Source of the DNA: Watersipora subatra
Lineage: Eukaryota; Bryozoa; Gymnolaemata; Cheilostomatida; Watersiporidae
Assembly: GCF_963576615.1 (NCBI RefSeq)
Contig: NC_088711.1
Span: 36,320,121 to 36,384,120 of the forward strand
Length of the DNA: 64,000 bases
Direction of reading: 5' to 3'
This document shows positions 12,505 through 45,600 of the stretch, in pieces. How positions within the stretch are numbered: position 1 is the stretch's first letter; the number at the start of each line of letters is the position of its first letter. Under the pieces are notes generated by a model. The model had not been told where the DNA came from. It ran no database searches and saw nothing but the letters and a program-made list of their open reading frames with translations. The position numbers were made by a program, and so were the translations under genes.

Positions 12505-12670
12505 ATATTTATACAGTATATATATGGTATATATACAGTATATAAACAACATATATATGGTATGTATATACAGTATATATACCGTATATATACGATATAT
12601 ATATACGGTGTATATATATATACACGGTATATATATATAGTATATATAAACGGTATATATAAACAATATA
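12505..12670. repeat. TATATACAG satellite, left part
   Basis: A variable run of tatacagtatatatatggta and ccgtatatata words. It resumes at 13433, so the intervening element split one array. Short open frames rich in YIYCIYTVYI are translations of it. Confidence 0.85.
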
Positions 12671-13432
12671 CAGTGAAACTCGGATAACTTGCTCTCGGAT
12701 ATCTCGAACACATGGTTAACTCGAACGGATTTGTTTGGTCCGTTCCCACGCAATAATAAATTGCTTTACATAATTCGACCATAACTTGGTTAACTCGAAC
12801 AGTTTTTTTGCCCAACAGTGTCCGAGACGGTTGTTATCGCTTTAGAATATCACTTTATTCCAAGCCATAGAGATAAACAACAACTTTTAGTAGTTCTTAG
12901 GCGTCAATATTACCACTATTGGCAAAATGTTTTCGGTAACGACTTTTTTACAGGTTTGCAAAAAATCTAATTTTACCAAACATCCACTTGGGGATAGCCC
13001 TCCTCAAGCAAGGAGAAGCGAGGTAACCTTCAGATAAACTTTAAGAAAAATCGGCAAAACTGGTTTTTGTTAAAACGCTCAAAAGAAAAATACATATATG
13101 TCTTTTTTTCTGAGAGTTTCAACCGTGATCAGGTTTTGCCTATTATAATCTGAAAACGTCCTGGGAGTCACATCACCTAAAACAAACAAACGAATCTCAA
13201 GTAATAAAAGGAAAATATTTATACTTTCTGATAAAAATTGTTAAAACATTACATGAGAGGTCCCTTAACTTGCAACAAGCAATCAATACTTTTGATTTAG
13301 ATATAGTTTGTATATGTACTGATAAATACAATAACACATGCACTTGTGGCAGTGTTCTCATAACTTGAACGCTCTGATAACTCGAACACTTTATTTCGGT
13401 CCCTTGATGGTCGAGTTATCGGAGTTTCATTG
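12671..13432 (+). mobile_element. pogo-like TA-flanked element, copy C (762 bp)
   Basis: The ends are cagtgaaactcggataactt and the matching ggagtttcattg, with TA on both sides. It shares much of its interior with copies A and B (gcccaacagtgtccgagacg, ttgcttgcaac-type stretches) but lacks the nested MITE. No intact transposase. Confidence 0.82.
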
Positions 13433-13572
13433 TATATATAAACAGTATATATACAGTATATATAAACAGTATATATACAGTATATATATACAGTATATAT
13501 ACAGTCTATATACACAGTATACCGATATATACAGTATATATACTGTACATATATACAGTATATATATACCGA
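13433..13572. repeat. TATATACAG satellite, right part
   Basis: Tandem tatataaacagtatatatac words continue the array that precedes the inserted element. Confidence 0.85.
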
Positions 13573-13860
13573 GCATATACTCATGCTACAGACAGTACTA
13601 TTTGGCAATTGAAGCCTCATCAGTGCAGCTCAGAGTAGGCACGAGAGATAAATTCCATTGCCAATGAGTGTTGTCTTCCAGCCATGAAACAACTAAGTTG
13701 CCTCACAGACTTTATGAAAGTCAATGCGCTGACACAAGAGTGCTCAAATCACAAAGGTGATGAGCTATGCGTGAAGGCTAATAGTGCCACACCTCTCACT
13801 GAGAACTCAACCGAACCAATGTAAGGGAGCATATACTCATACTACAAACAGTGCTGTTTC
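13571..13860. repeat. Dispersed repeat with agcatatactcatgctacag edges
   Basis: Two related words, gagcatatactcatgctaca and gagcatatactcatactaca, lie 256 bp apart in the same orientation. They enclose a less AT-rich stretch (tgaagcctcatcagtgcagc) and border TA-rich satellite on both sides. Probably a satellite-associated repeat; family not identified. Confidence 0.5.
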
Positions 13861-14614
13861 GGCTATAAATTTTATATATATATACATATATATATAAACA
13901 CTAAAGTTTGGTGCACAACTTTTTATAAAATTATATTTTGATACGAGAAGTTTAATTCTGCTAAATCAATCCTCAGGTAATGAAAAATCGTAAATGTTTA
14001 GCTGCCTCATTGTGAAGAGAGATAACAACAATCAAACATCCTTATCTATTGAATGCATAGAAAAGACAATAAGACATTTAAGTTCAGATTCAACAAATAG
14101 CAGGGTACCTTTAGACACAAGCATCGCCACATCACCGGGCTATCGAAACACATGTGGAAATAAAGGATCATCATAGCAAACATCAGATATAATATAGAGT
14201 GAGTGGTCAAGTCTCCATTAAACAACACAATTAACTAACACAATACTCAAACATATTCAAAAGTGTCATATCTTCATGAAATAGCGGCCTGTAATCTCTT
14301 AATTTCTGCTTAAGATATAAGCTTTTATAATCTCCTATGCAGTAATCGGTAATGTTCTCTGAGAACGATTTATTATTCCTTACTCGAGGATTGTCTTAGC
14401 AGTGTGAAACTGTAAGTAGCAAGAATATGGTTTCGTGAGACATACATATGCAAAGATTTAAAGGAAATAGTATATATTGTTGTGAATTCATATCATGTTT
14501 AATAGTTCATAACATGTTTGATCACGTTTCCTGTTCAGCTTAGCCTTATGACTATAAAGTATTATGTATCCAATGCTCTGGCTGCTCTATATCTCTCGCT
14601 TCTCGCATTGCACT
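13861..14614. other. AT-rich spacer
   Basis: No supported feature. Small overlapping open frames on both strands (about 13994-14228) have no splice context or recognisable domain. Confidence 0.5.
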
Positions 14615-14780
14615 CATTAGCAACTCGCTAGTATCGGTGGTATCGGTGACAAATTGCTAAGTTTAGTGACAAGTTTTTAAGTGACAAAAGACCGAGGGAC
14701 AACTTGCTAAATGTGTTTGCGCAATGAGTAGCTACAAGAATGATGAGACTTATTCAGGGTTTTTGCCGATATCGCTGGCA
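14615..14780 (+). repeat. Repeat inverted relative to 20925-21125
   Basis: The stretch from gcaactcgctagtatcggtg through gctaaatgtgtttgcgcaat to ttattcagggtttttgcc matches the complement of 20925-21125. The later copy is expanded by a run of about 15-bp units (caatttgtcttttgg). Confidence 0.75.
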
Positions 14781-15179
14781 TGAAATTTATGAGCAATAAA
14801 TGATTAAATGTACCAATAAACTGAGGATGAAGTATTTCACAACTCTGTTGTATAACAATAAGATGAAGCTGATGATTGTGTCACTGTGTCAGAGATGTCT
14901 AAAATCTAGCTCCAACAGCTATACAAACATATGTAATAGTTTTAATTTAGTGAGTGAAGCTTGGTTTTATTTCTGATGTTTGTTTTAGGTGCAAGTATCG
15001 TGCTCTAGATAACTATATAATATCATGATGGAGATTTATTTTGAAAATTATTACATCAGATGCAATGCTTTGCCCAAAACAAATTGTGTCATACGCCAAT
15101 CACCCTGACTTGCCTATCCCTGTGTTACCCGAGTTTACTGCAAATTGCATTCTCCGGTGATTAAACTATGCTGTGACCA

Positions 15180-15305
15180 ATGACGGATTGTTGATAGCTT
15201 GTCTCCTATTGGTCCCTATATGGATAACTTGAGAGGCGGCACGTTGGGTATGCGCAGTTAAGACGAAGAGGTGGAGACGATCTTACACACTTGACAAAGA
15301 TTGGA
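15180..15305 (+). promoter_or_regulatory. Presumed GALT promoter and 5' UTR
   Basis: The stretch just before the ATG is less AT-rich than its surroundings. It has an inverted CCAAT box (ctattggtcc, near 15206), a TATA-like tatatgg about 10 bases on, and a TGCGCA core (gggtatgcgcag) resembling an NRF1 half-site, a common feature of housekeeping promoters. The assignment is inferred from position and motifs only. Confidence 0.35.
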
Positions 15306-35863
<20,558 letters not shown>

Positions 35864-36540
35864 TCTGGTAAACTCCAAGATTGAATCATTTCCTGATGAG
35901 CGATTACTGATGAGTGATTCCTGATGAGTTTCATTCTACCATTTACCCTTGGTTGAAATCCTACCTTGAAAATACTTGCTCCCATGTCATCTAACTTCTG
36001 AATAACCTGCTCGAGTCATAGTCATGTTGGTGCCAGCTTTATAGCCAACTGCTTGATCACAGAGCGTGGCAGCATTTACACCCAACCAGCCTGTATCAGG
36101 CCTCCAGTCCTGCCTCTTCAACGTGTTGTATACACTTTAACACTCCTATTTTCTGACTTTCGTTTTTAGACAAGCATAACTTGAAATTTTAACAAGTTCA
36201 ATCTCGTGTTTTTTATAAACATGTTGTTTTGATTTGTGTTGTTTCCAAGCTACTAAATCAGTTTATTTATTGCAATTTCTTGTATGCATCAGTTACACTT
36301 AGCCTTCTCATCGAGAATTATTAAACTCTGCTCGAGTTCTTTTTCGAACCTTACACTGTGTTTAATATATTCTTGTTTGTTCTACTCAGTGCTTCATTAA
36401 TAGGTCTGTGTGACCATCCTGTTTGTAAATTTATCTGCACTGCACTATTTATCAAGAATTTCAAATGTTTGCATATCACCCATAAATCATCATCATAAAT
36501 ATATATATTGTATTTAATTTACTTGAACCTTGCTTGATAA
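35864..36540. other. GALT 3' flank
   Basis: AT-rich sequence after the GALT stop, probably including its 3' UTR. I found no AATAAA within it; an ATTAAA occurs just beyond, near 36541. No gene is supported here. Confidence 0.5.
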
Positions 36541-36997
36541 AATTAAATAGCATGGGAAAGTTGGCATATGGAGTATTGAATTGCCCAGAGGATGTCTGGT
36601 AGAAGACTGTATATTCTATGGAAATAACTCGTCTCTACTCGATGTTGTACAGGCGCTGTCTCTTGTCTTATATGCACCAGTGTCTTCTTTGTTAAGCATA
36701 GGCAGACAACTGGCAGCAGAACAAAGAAGAAGTAAACAGCAATACAATTACTCTGCAATAATATTCTTGAATAACTGAAAATGCATTTTGTTAATAAAAA
36801 AATGGTAAATATTATTGCCAGGTCAGTCAGAGGTTCCAGTAATTGAGAAACGCCATCACATATCTGCTTCAAATATACTATCAAGGCTGTAGTTGGCAAG
36901 TCATTCAAGTCTTCTGCGCTGCTTGTAGAACTATATTCAGAGAAGATAACTTTAGCTAGCCTGACACAGACCATGGATATGCTTTTGTAATGCTTAC

Positions 36998-37418
36998 TTA
37001 TGCTGCCAAGTATAAATATCCAAGTATTACTGTTAGTGGCGCTTGTATCCAGGTGATAAACGAGTCGGCTAACTCTGTTTGTGTGACGATGTCTGTTACT
37101 TCTCTCAACGCTATCGATACTAGCCCAATCGTACAACAGATTAGCAGTGTGATGATCAGACCAAAGACTGTACCTACAATAATTTTTGTTAGGTTACCAA
37201 ATGAGTTTTTGAGTTACTTGGTGTAAAAAAATTTATAGTTGGAAAAAACATGCTAGGAAAATAAAATGAACTGACCTAATGCAGTTGAACAGAGTGCTAG
37301 CTCACTCCACAGTCGTTCATGTCTGATTTCGTATAGAGCCAACCTTCCTACTTTCATCACACAGTTGATTGTTTTGTCAGCGCTGAGGTTTTGGTAGACC
37401 TTTTCAACAAGGAATACC
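36998..37418 (-). CDS. Unrecognised membrane-protein gene fragment, two exon-like blocks
   Basis: Two minus-strand blocks join in phase. Block 37418-37276 encodes VFLVEKVYQNLSADKTINCV, then MKVGRLALYEIRHERLWSEL and ALCSTAL, ending G/gtcagt. After a 102-bp GT-AG intron (37275-37174, ending attgtag), block 37173-36998 encodes TVFGLIITLLICCTIGLVSI, then ALREVTDIVTQTELADSFIT, WIQAPLTVILGYLYLAA and TAA. The second block has a strong hydrophobic membrane segment. I do not recognise the family, and the upstream acceptor (ctataaag) is weak. Another open stretch follows at 36980-36780 in a different frame (KQICDGVSQLLEPLTDLAII). It may be the 3' end of a real gene whose 5' exons lie in 37.4-39.1 kb, or a pseudogene. 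Confidence 0.45.
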
Positions 37419-37649
37419 CTTTATAGATGGACAATTTGCCTTAGTTAATTATTGTCGTGGATAAATTTAGCAGACAACTAATTGAAGATTCATTACCTAT
37501 GACAATCGTTGTGCAAAGAAACTAGGATGGTATCAAAGAGTCGCTTTAACTTACTTGCAAAAAGCTACTTAGCTTTACTAAAAAACAGCAACTTTAAGTA
37601 TTTCTGCAATTTAAGGAATGGCCCTTTCTTATGTTAGAATAACACTAAC

Positions 37650-38470
37650 TGAAGCCAAACAAAACAGCTGGGTGTAAAAATCTATTTGATTGAATGGGTA
37701 TCAGACGAGATGGGTAACAGACGAGAGAGGTAACAGATTGAATGGGTATCAGACGAGATGGGTATCAGACGAGAGAGGTAACAAATTGAATGGGTATCAG
37801 ACGAGATGGGTATCAGACGAGAGAGGTAACAGATTGAATGGGTATCAGACGAGATGGGTATCAGACGAGAGAGGTAACAAATTGAATGGGTATCAGACGA
37901 GATGGGTATCAGACGAGAGAGGTAACAAATTGAATGGGTATCAGACGAGAGAGGTATCAGATTGAATGGGTATCAGACGAGATGGGTATCAGACGAGAGA
38001 GGTAACAGATTGAATGGGTATCAGACGAGAGAGGTATCAGATTGAATGGGTATCAGACGAGATGGGTATCAGACGAGAGAGGTAACAGATTGAATGGGTA
38101 TCAGACGAGAGAGGTATTTGATGAAAGAAGTGTCTGATGCAAGAGGTGTTAATCCTCTTGAAACAGCTAGGTGTAAAAATCTTTTTGTTTTGTCAATAAA
38201 TTTCAAGTCGCATTGTTGTTAGCAAGCAGTTCTTTCGGCAGGAATTGTCAACATTGCACCGCTGGCTATTATAAAACAGATTTAGTCAATGGTTCGACAT
38301 ACATGTAATTTTCTACCTTTTTAACATTTTCAACCATCATTTTGAAGCCGATTAGGTTGTCAAGACTGCTGTCTGGACCAGTTACTTTCTTTTCATGAGA
38401 AAATTATCCGAGTAAATAAATCAAAGAGGATCAATGAACCAGTAAATTGATTAGTGTGAGTGGATTCAAT
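37650..38470 (+). repeat. 48-bp minisatellite plus flank, inverted partner at 45640-46205
   Basis: The array (37690-38115) has units of gggtatcagacgagat and related 16-mers in 48-bp groups. The flank gtgttaatcctcttgaaaca to gaccagttactttcttttca matches the complement of 45640-45960. The open frame [16 protein letters not shown] is a translation of the array. Confidence 0.88.
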
Positions 38471-39186
38471 GAGGCATTGCAAAATTTTTTTTCAATACTG
38501 TTCCTCCAGCTCACTAAAAGAAACCTCAATGAATTGATTTGCTTATTAAATTTGAAGATGTTTCATAAAATAGACACATTGCCTGCCGTTCATGTTATAA
38601 CAATACTTGTTTCTTTTTCATAAGAATGTCGAAAACTGAAAGCATATTAAAAGGCATTTTAAATATTTATTATTTATCCATGCCAGATAATAAACATTTT
38701 ATATGGTATAAGAAGCAAGAATATTACTTGTCAGGCCTTAATATAATGTATGTAAAAAGTTAAAACATTCTATCGATTGATCACACTTCCAAATAATCAA
38801 AGCTGAGGCCAAAAGGTTGCCATCAAATGTGAAAAAAGCTTGCCTTAGCTATTTACTTTTAGAGCATAAATTATGTATCTTCATAATAGATGGACAACCA
38901 TAGTTCAGGCTCACACCTCAGCATCAAGTTAGAGAAATATACTATTTTAGTAGAATATGTAAAATAATGGGCATACTGAATATACCCTTTCAAAGATATG
39001 AATTACTTAATTTAGGTTAAAGACATATATAAACAGCGAAATATGGTTTATCACAGAATAATTATAGTTGTAGCTTTATGTTATGACAACTCCTGGTATA
39101 CAACCTCAACTCCAGCTTAAAATAAATTCAGCAAACATTCATGATAGTTTAAACTTTCAGCAGTCAGTAGCCAGTATCTTGCAGTC
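38471..39186. other. HSPA12-like 3' flank
   Basis: AT-rich, probably containing the gene's 3' UTR on the minus strand. No other feature seen. Confidence 0.5.
38666..38671 (-). promoter_or_regulatory. Candidate poly(A) signal for the HSPA12-like gene
   Basis: TTTATT on the plus strand reads AATAAA on the minus strand, about 515 bp beyond the stop at 39187. A second copy overlaps just downstream. It is only a candidate in AT-rich sequence. Confidence 0.25.
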
Positions 39187-39668
39187 TCAGTTGCTCAAGA
39201 AATCAATATTAGCTTTTACACTGGTTCCAGTAGCTGTATCAATGGCTGCCACCTTAATCTCAGTGTCACCAAACTCCATTCTGGCCTGTATTTCGCGGCG
39301 CTTTCGAACAGGTGGTTTTTGTGACAACTCAGTCAGATCTAACTGGAGTGTGCCACACTTTTTGACCCCCACATCGGTTATGAACATAACGTCAGTTTTC
39401 TCTGCTGAATATACATTGATGATGCTAAACTTTTGTCCCATCTTAGCGGGTGTATAACTCCTGGTTACAGTGTCACCGAGCGTAACTGGCTGGTCGGTGA
39501 ACACAAACTTGTCAAATACATCTGTGCACCACTCGATGCCATCTCTCTTTATGCACTTGTGCTTTGGATGTTTGCCTTTTACAAATCTGTTTAACACTCC
39601 AACACCATATGTCATTCGACTAATGCGAACATGTATTATTGTCGGGTCATGGCCAAAAAGCACCGCAC
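39187..39668 (-). CDS. HSPA12-like terminal exon k
   Basis: The acceptor is ctttcacag. The exon encodes [20 protein letters not shown], then [14 protein letters not shown], the Cys-containing [31 protein letters not shown] and the C-terminal NIDFLSN before the stop. It has 159 residues and matches the human C-terminal region throughout. Confidence 0.96.
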
Positions 39669-42600
39669 CTGTGAAAGAAATAGGTGGTTTTAGTATAGCT
39701 TTTTAAAGCGAGGTTTCTAAAATATATGCGGACAAGAATAGCATAACAATAGATGATATAATTGACAACACATACTTTGACAATGCTTATAAGTCAATTT
39801 ATGATACCAAAAATTATCGATCAACGAAATGGAAAAACCCTAGACTCTTTGAGAGTAGAGACGTCAACTTACGTTTGTAAATAAAACAACACTAGGCCAA
39901 TTTGATTTGATTTGTTGATCAACCCAGGCTTGAAAAGTAGTCCAACAGAAAGTATAGTATTCCAGTTAATCAGCACGCGAAGGAGACAAAAATACAATTA
40001 GCTACGACAAATATAAACAAAATTCTTTTTGAAAAACAATAATAATGCAAAAACCAACCTTTCAAAATGCTTAATCCAACATCTTGAGGAATTATCACTC
40101 TGAGCATTTTATCAAATTCTTTTCTAACCTCCATTTGCAACAGAGGCGATTCTGCAAATCCTCCAACCAAAAATAGATATCGGATATCTAAAATTAGCAA
40201 CCAGACAAAACTCTAACTGTCAAAAAATAAATACACATCACAGACATGCAACGTTTTATATCAATAGAGTTAAATAACATTTTTTTATGACTTAACAGCT
40301 ACGCAGTGCTCAATACAAGATTAAGGAGAATTCTGCAAGAGGTTATTTGCAGTCTGGTAGTTTTACTGCCACCAGCAAGCATTTTATTTGTAGCAGTAAG
40401 CTTAGTTTCTCTTGAACTGACTGCGTTTGAAAGTGGGGTTAAGCAGACAGTAGCTTGACTAAAAGAGACACACCCCATGTGGTAATTTACTTAGAGAAAC
40501 GCAGCCACATAGACTCGATAACAAACTACAAATATTACTAAACCTTGATAAATTTTGTACAAGAATCCTGTACACATTTTACATATACGTAATTCTAATT
40601 GCGCATTAAAAAGTCGAAGATTCATGTTACTCAACTAATCGCACGACTCTTAAAATAAGCAAGGGAGTGCAAGGCTAATGAAAGTTTGAGTTACACGCTA
40701 CACGAGTATAGAATCAACAGCTGCGTGTTATATTTACACAGCAGTTACAGTTTCTGGAAAGAACGCATAGAGCTGTAACCCATCACTCATGTTACCCGGT
40801 ACTAGCTGTGCTATCACCTTATTCCGAAATACTTAAAGGTGATCAATTAGTGCCGCTGGTAGTGTCGATATACTAAGCTGATTGTCACGAGTTGTAGTCT
40901 CATCGAAAAATATCCTTTACCCTAAACTCGAACCCTGGCGATGGATAGACGAATGGTCAAACAGACACCGCTGTTATTACAAATAGTAAAGATGTATTTT
41001 TGGTGAACTTTATTTTAGACATGTGAAATATTTTCCTTTGCTCTCGATACAATCGATGCAAATCGACAAACTGGCAAATCAATAAACTGGCAAATTGACA
41101 AACATATTTTAGTTAAACGCCCTCTTAAACAAAGCAATAACGTCACCCGGTGACTGAATTTTAATGACAATGCTATGACAACTCCCAGGTGGTGATTATA
41201 CCACTACTCTGCACAAACGTCCCTTCTATTTAAGGTGATGAGCTGAAGCTGATAGTTTCCCTTCCTGTACTATTCCATGCACAAAGTGAACATGAAGTAT
41301 TTATAGCACTGATTTTGAGAGGCTATACGAATAACCTATATGAATCTATAACGTGTTTTTAAAAATCTTCTAGAAATAGAACACCTTTCAAGGCACAACT
41401 ATGCTGACTGTAACCTGATCCATAAAGTTAAAAATAAAAGCTAATCCACCAAGCTTACGATTTGAGAAGATATCTCTCTCACCTGATCCGCTGTTGGCCA
41501 CCATGACTGCACCTACAGCTTCTTTAATCTTAAGAATTGTTGGCATAAACAGCTTTCTCATGGCTTCCTGTGTCAACCTGAGCATACCTTGAGCTGACCA
41601 TCTAATCTCTGAGTCTCCATATTTTCTTATTGCCCATTCAACTGTCTTACCCTGAGTACCAACAAGAATCGTCTTATCTTGTGTGAGATAACTTCACACA
41701 GTATCTAGACAAATGACCTGGTAAAATTACCGCAAACAGTTGTCCTAAAATCCTTCATACAGCCTAATATCTCGTCAATGTATTATTTCCTTTGCTGAGA
41801 TATTATAGACAAACAATAAGAGATATGTTGTGCATGTATTAAGGCATACCAAGATTACATGCAGCATTAGAATATCCACGAAGACGTAATGAAATTAGCA
41901 CATGTATAAAGACACAGGGATATCACAATAAATTTATACTATAACCATGATGGATAAGTCAAAAAATATGAGATAGTAACTGCAAGTATTTCTTAAGTGA
42001 TAGCGTAAAAACTCATGGACACCCTTCTTAATCACCTTGAATAATTATCTAAAAAGTATGACAGGTACTTTTCAGATAATTATTCTTTTCGATTAAAACA
42101 AGGAACTCAGCAAGCTATGCGTGAATGTGTTTGTTAAGCTGTTGGTGATTGGACAAGCACTAAAACCTTAGCTCATAGATTTACCATAAATAACATAAAT
42201 CACCTTCCAGGTGAACATTCGAAAACTTGTTTTTAATATGTTAAACATAGATTACTAAGTATCACCTAGCAGTTTGTTTTGTAGTTTATCAATGTATTAA
42301 CGATGAAAGACTAACATGCACGTATGCACACATCCCATATCATCTCACCGGAAGTTTATTTCTAGTTTATTAAGTTATCAATGATAAAGGATTAACACAT
42401 TCGACTCATGCACATTTCAATATCATCTGAAAGTAAATCTTGTAGAATGCTAAATAAGGAAATCAAATGGGAAAAGTTATTAAAGTTTAGAAATATGAAT
42501 TTTATTTTTATATATTTCTAGTCTTCCCACTTCGATACTCGAGAAAAAGTGCACTAAACACTTGTATTGAACCAGATTAGCCTGCTGTCAGCATATGAAT

Positions 42601-45600
42601 CTTATATCTACCTTGACTTTTTTATAGTAGTCAATAAAGGAGAATGGGAGTGACACATTGAGAGGCATATCCTTGTAAGGGCTAGCAGAACGCTTCCTTG
42701 ACTCAAAGGCTATCATCAAATCAACAAAGCCAGCTGGCCGTTTGCTCTTGAATGTCTCCATAAATTCTGCACTAAATATGTCTGAGAGGAGCTGTTCAAA
42801 GTCATTGTCCACTCCTGCAACATTCAAAGACCTGAACTTTCTACAGCAATACCCCGGATCTGTAAGTTTTGCTTTGAAATCGCTGCAGCAACAAAAAGAA
42901 ATAACACAAAAATGATTTAATTTCATTCAAAGATGTTACGCTGACTTGAAAGATTCCAGAGGTCACTTTTGCAACAATTAAATATAATTAATATTTTATA
43001 TTACAATATGTCATAAATGAAGTGAAACCAGACAAGTATTTAACAGAGATGCTGCTGGCAAAAAAAAGATTTCAAATTAATGTGAGAGCTTTTCGAAGCA
43101 CTTGATTTATTAGTCGGTTATTATAAGATCATAGGAGAGAATAGCAATTTACAAACGGAAAATCAGGGTAAGTTGTTCCTTCAGATAGAGAGAGAGTAGA
43201 TAATTCCAAAGACAACATATCATGTGATAAGCAGAAGGAAGCACATGTTTTAGTTAGCGTAAGTTAAATAATCACTTCATTTTATAATAGACAATGTTAG
43301 AGCACATCTACATATAGGAAAGACATGCTAGTTTGTTTATCTTTGATAGGAAAGCTTTCAAAGCATTTTATTTCTGTTTTAAACTGAGTTTGTTTCCCAA
43401 TATTTATGATCTAAAAGGTGCTTTACAAGCATTATAACCCAGTTGTGTTGCCAATGGCTTTACAACAAGCCGGCAAACAGATAAGATAAATTTACATTTA
43501 ATGAAAGGTTTTTGGCATTATTAAAATATGTCAAATGATCAGGAAGAACATTGCACCAACTAACTCCTAAGGAAAACCAAAAATGTTTCCAATCCCACAG
43601 CTAGTGAATTTGCCGATTGTGTGCTATAGGAACAGTGGAGCAACTTACCAATGGAGCCATGTGGTCCCCCTGAAGCTCTGTACAGCTCTCTAAGTCTTCC
43701 TCCGGCTCCTGCCAGTTCATGTACTGTTATGTCGACAGTGCCTCCACCGCAGTCAACAACCATATAGCTAGAACCTGTAACAAGACAAGGTTGCAGTTGT
43801 AACCATAGTATAACAAGTGTAAGTAGGATGAACTGCCTAATTATTGAACAGCAATGTTATATAACCGTCACAATAGAGTTATACACAAATAAAGCTGTGG
43901 AAGTATAGAGTCGTACAACAATGAAACTGGTAAAGATAAAATAGTCATACCTAACAAAATTACTCAATTTAAGAAGCATGACTCTAAAGTTGTCTACCCA
44001 TAATGTTGTGTACCAGAATATGCCAATCAAAGCATCAATTGTTTTCAGATCAGTGTGTTAGAAGTCTGAAATTTGAGCTTAAAAATGACTACATACTGAT
44101 AGAGTATAGATTGGTTGGAAACAGTCTGTCTAACACAAGGTAAAGCTTATACGGTAGGCCTCATTGAACGCAATAGAATAGCCTTTACTTACCACAAAGA
44201 AGAAATCATGCAAGCATGCTGAGAGAGAGAGACTAACAGGGAACATGCAAGAGCAGCAACTACAAAAGTTGTAAATTTACCATAGAATGCAAGGTGAATT
44301 TTTTACATATTGACTAGAAGCCGAACATATTTGGATATAAAGACTATGCATTGCATGCAGAGCTCATACAAGTCTGTACATTTTACAACCCAGTAACAAT
44401 GCACCGAGTCAGAACATGCAAGTGTAAATTGTTTTTAATAGCAGCTGTGATTGAGGGATGGCAGACAAAACTGATGAAAACTATGGCTTTAAATACAGAA
44501 TAAAACTGCTGAGAAAAAAATGAGATAACAAGAAAACCTGAATTTTTATCTTAATATCACACATATCCTCATGACAACATGACTCCGATCTAAAACTGGT
44601 TGGATATGTGATGGTCAGTGGTGCGACTCTAACTTGAGAGTGAAGGAGAAAATTAAAACGAAGGATTAGTAAATTTAGAGCAACTGGATACACGGAATGA
44701 CTATTTGATAGCTTCACTCCGTTTGTCTAGATGAATAATCTATTCTCATATTTAACGTGTAATAGCAAACCTTGTACGAGGTCCTCAACAACATCAGAAG
44801 GAGCTAAAAAGCAAGCAAGATACGTACAAGGTCATGGCCATCATTTGAAGAATTTATATATAAACAGCTACGTTGTCAATAATACAATTTATGTTATAAT
44901 GCCTTCAGTTGTTACCGGACGACTGACCAACATTACCCACCAAAAAAAGATAATAAATCAGAAGAATGGAGTGGCAGAAGACATGTTGAGGCTCGGATAA
45001 ATTTAAAGCAGAACAAGAAAACAAAAAGACAATACAAGCAGCCAAAGAAAATTACACACAGACTGGCAACTAATAGAAAAAAATCTGGAACATAATTACA
45101 GAGCATATCAACAAGTTTCGAACAATGATGCCCGACTTGAGGCACTACCTGTCTCCAGGTGATCTCCGATACTGTCTTCCACTATCTCTGGCACATCTCT
45201 CAACTTTCTGTTTCTCTCTAAAGTTAGCGGCTGCATAGCCGGTGGGCAGTCAGGAACCAGCTGACTCATCCGCAACCTACGGCAGTAGATCGACGCTGCC
45301 TCTGGCTCCAGAGATATAACTAGCTGATCAGGATGATCAGGAGAGGCGAGGCCTGCCTGTGTTATAAGTTTTATGTAAACTTTCTCTTCCAAATCAGCAT
45401 GATACATTTAATGAATTATGTTATAATGAATCTCATAAAAACAACTAAAGAATAACAAAATGGGTCATTCATCAACACTGTCTACATGTTGTTGAGTTTC
45501 CGTGTACGATGAATTTTCTAGATTTGTCTGCTAAATCTAGACAGATATGATTTGTCCAGATTTGTCTGTAAAATTGACCGCTGAAATAGTTCAAGTCAGC

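Larger units (their letters stand above)
40188..45148 (-). other. Remaining mid-gene introns of the HSPA12-like gene
   Basis: The introns 43775-45148, 42815-43648, 41652-42611 and 40188-41482 surround exons g, h and i. They are AT-rich. Bases 40780-40990 contain an acccggtactagctgtgcta stretch, like the edge of the SINE-like family at 1381, so a decayed copy is possible. I see no other feature in them. Confidence 0.6.

Noticed and set aside
12487..13667. Overlapping frames rich in YIYCIYTVYI on both strands
   Set aside because: Translations of TATATACAG satellite interrupted by a transposon.
36543..37136. 197-residue single-exon frame on the minus strand
   Set aside because: Its first part is out of frame with the better-supported two-exon reading of 36998-37418, and it has no recognisable start or domain as a whole.
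37690..37965. 91-residue frame of [16 protein letters not shown] repeats
   Set aside because: Translation of the 48-bp minisatellite; the inverted partner at 45960 gives an unrelated frame structure.
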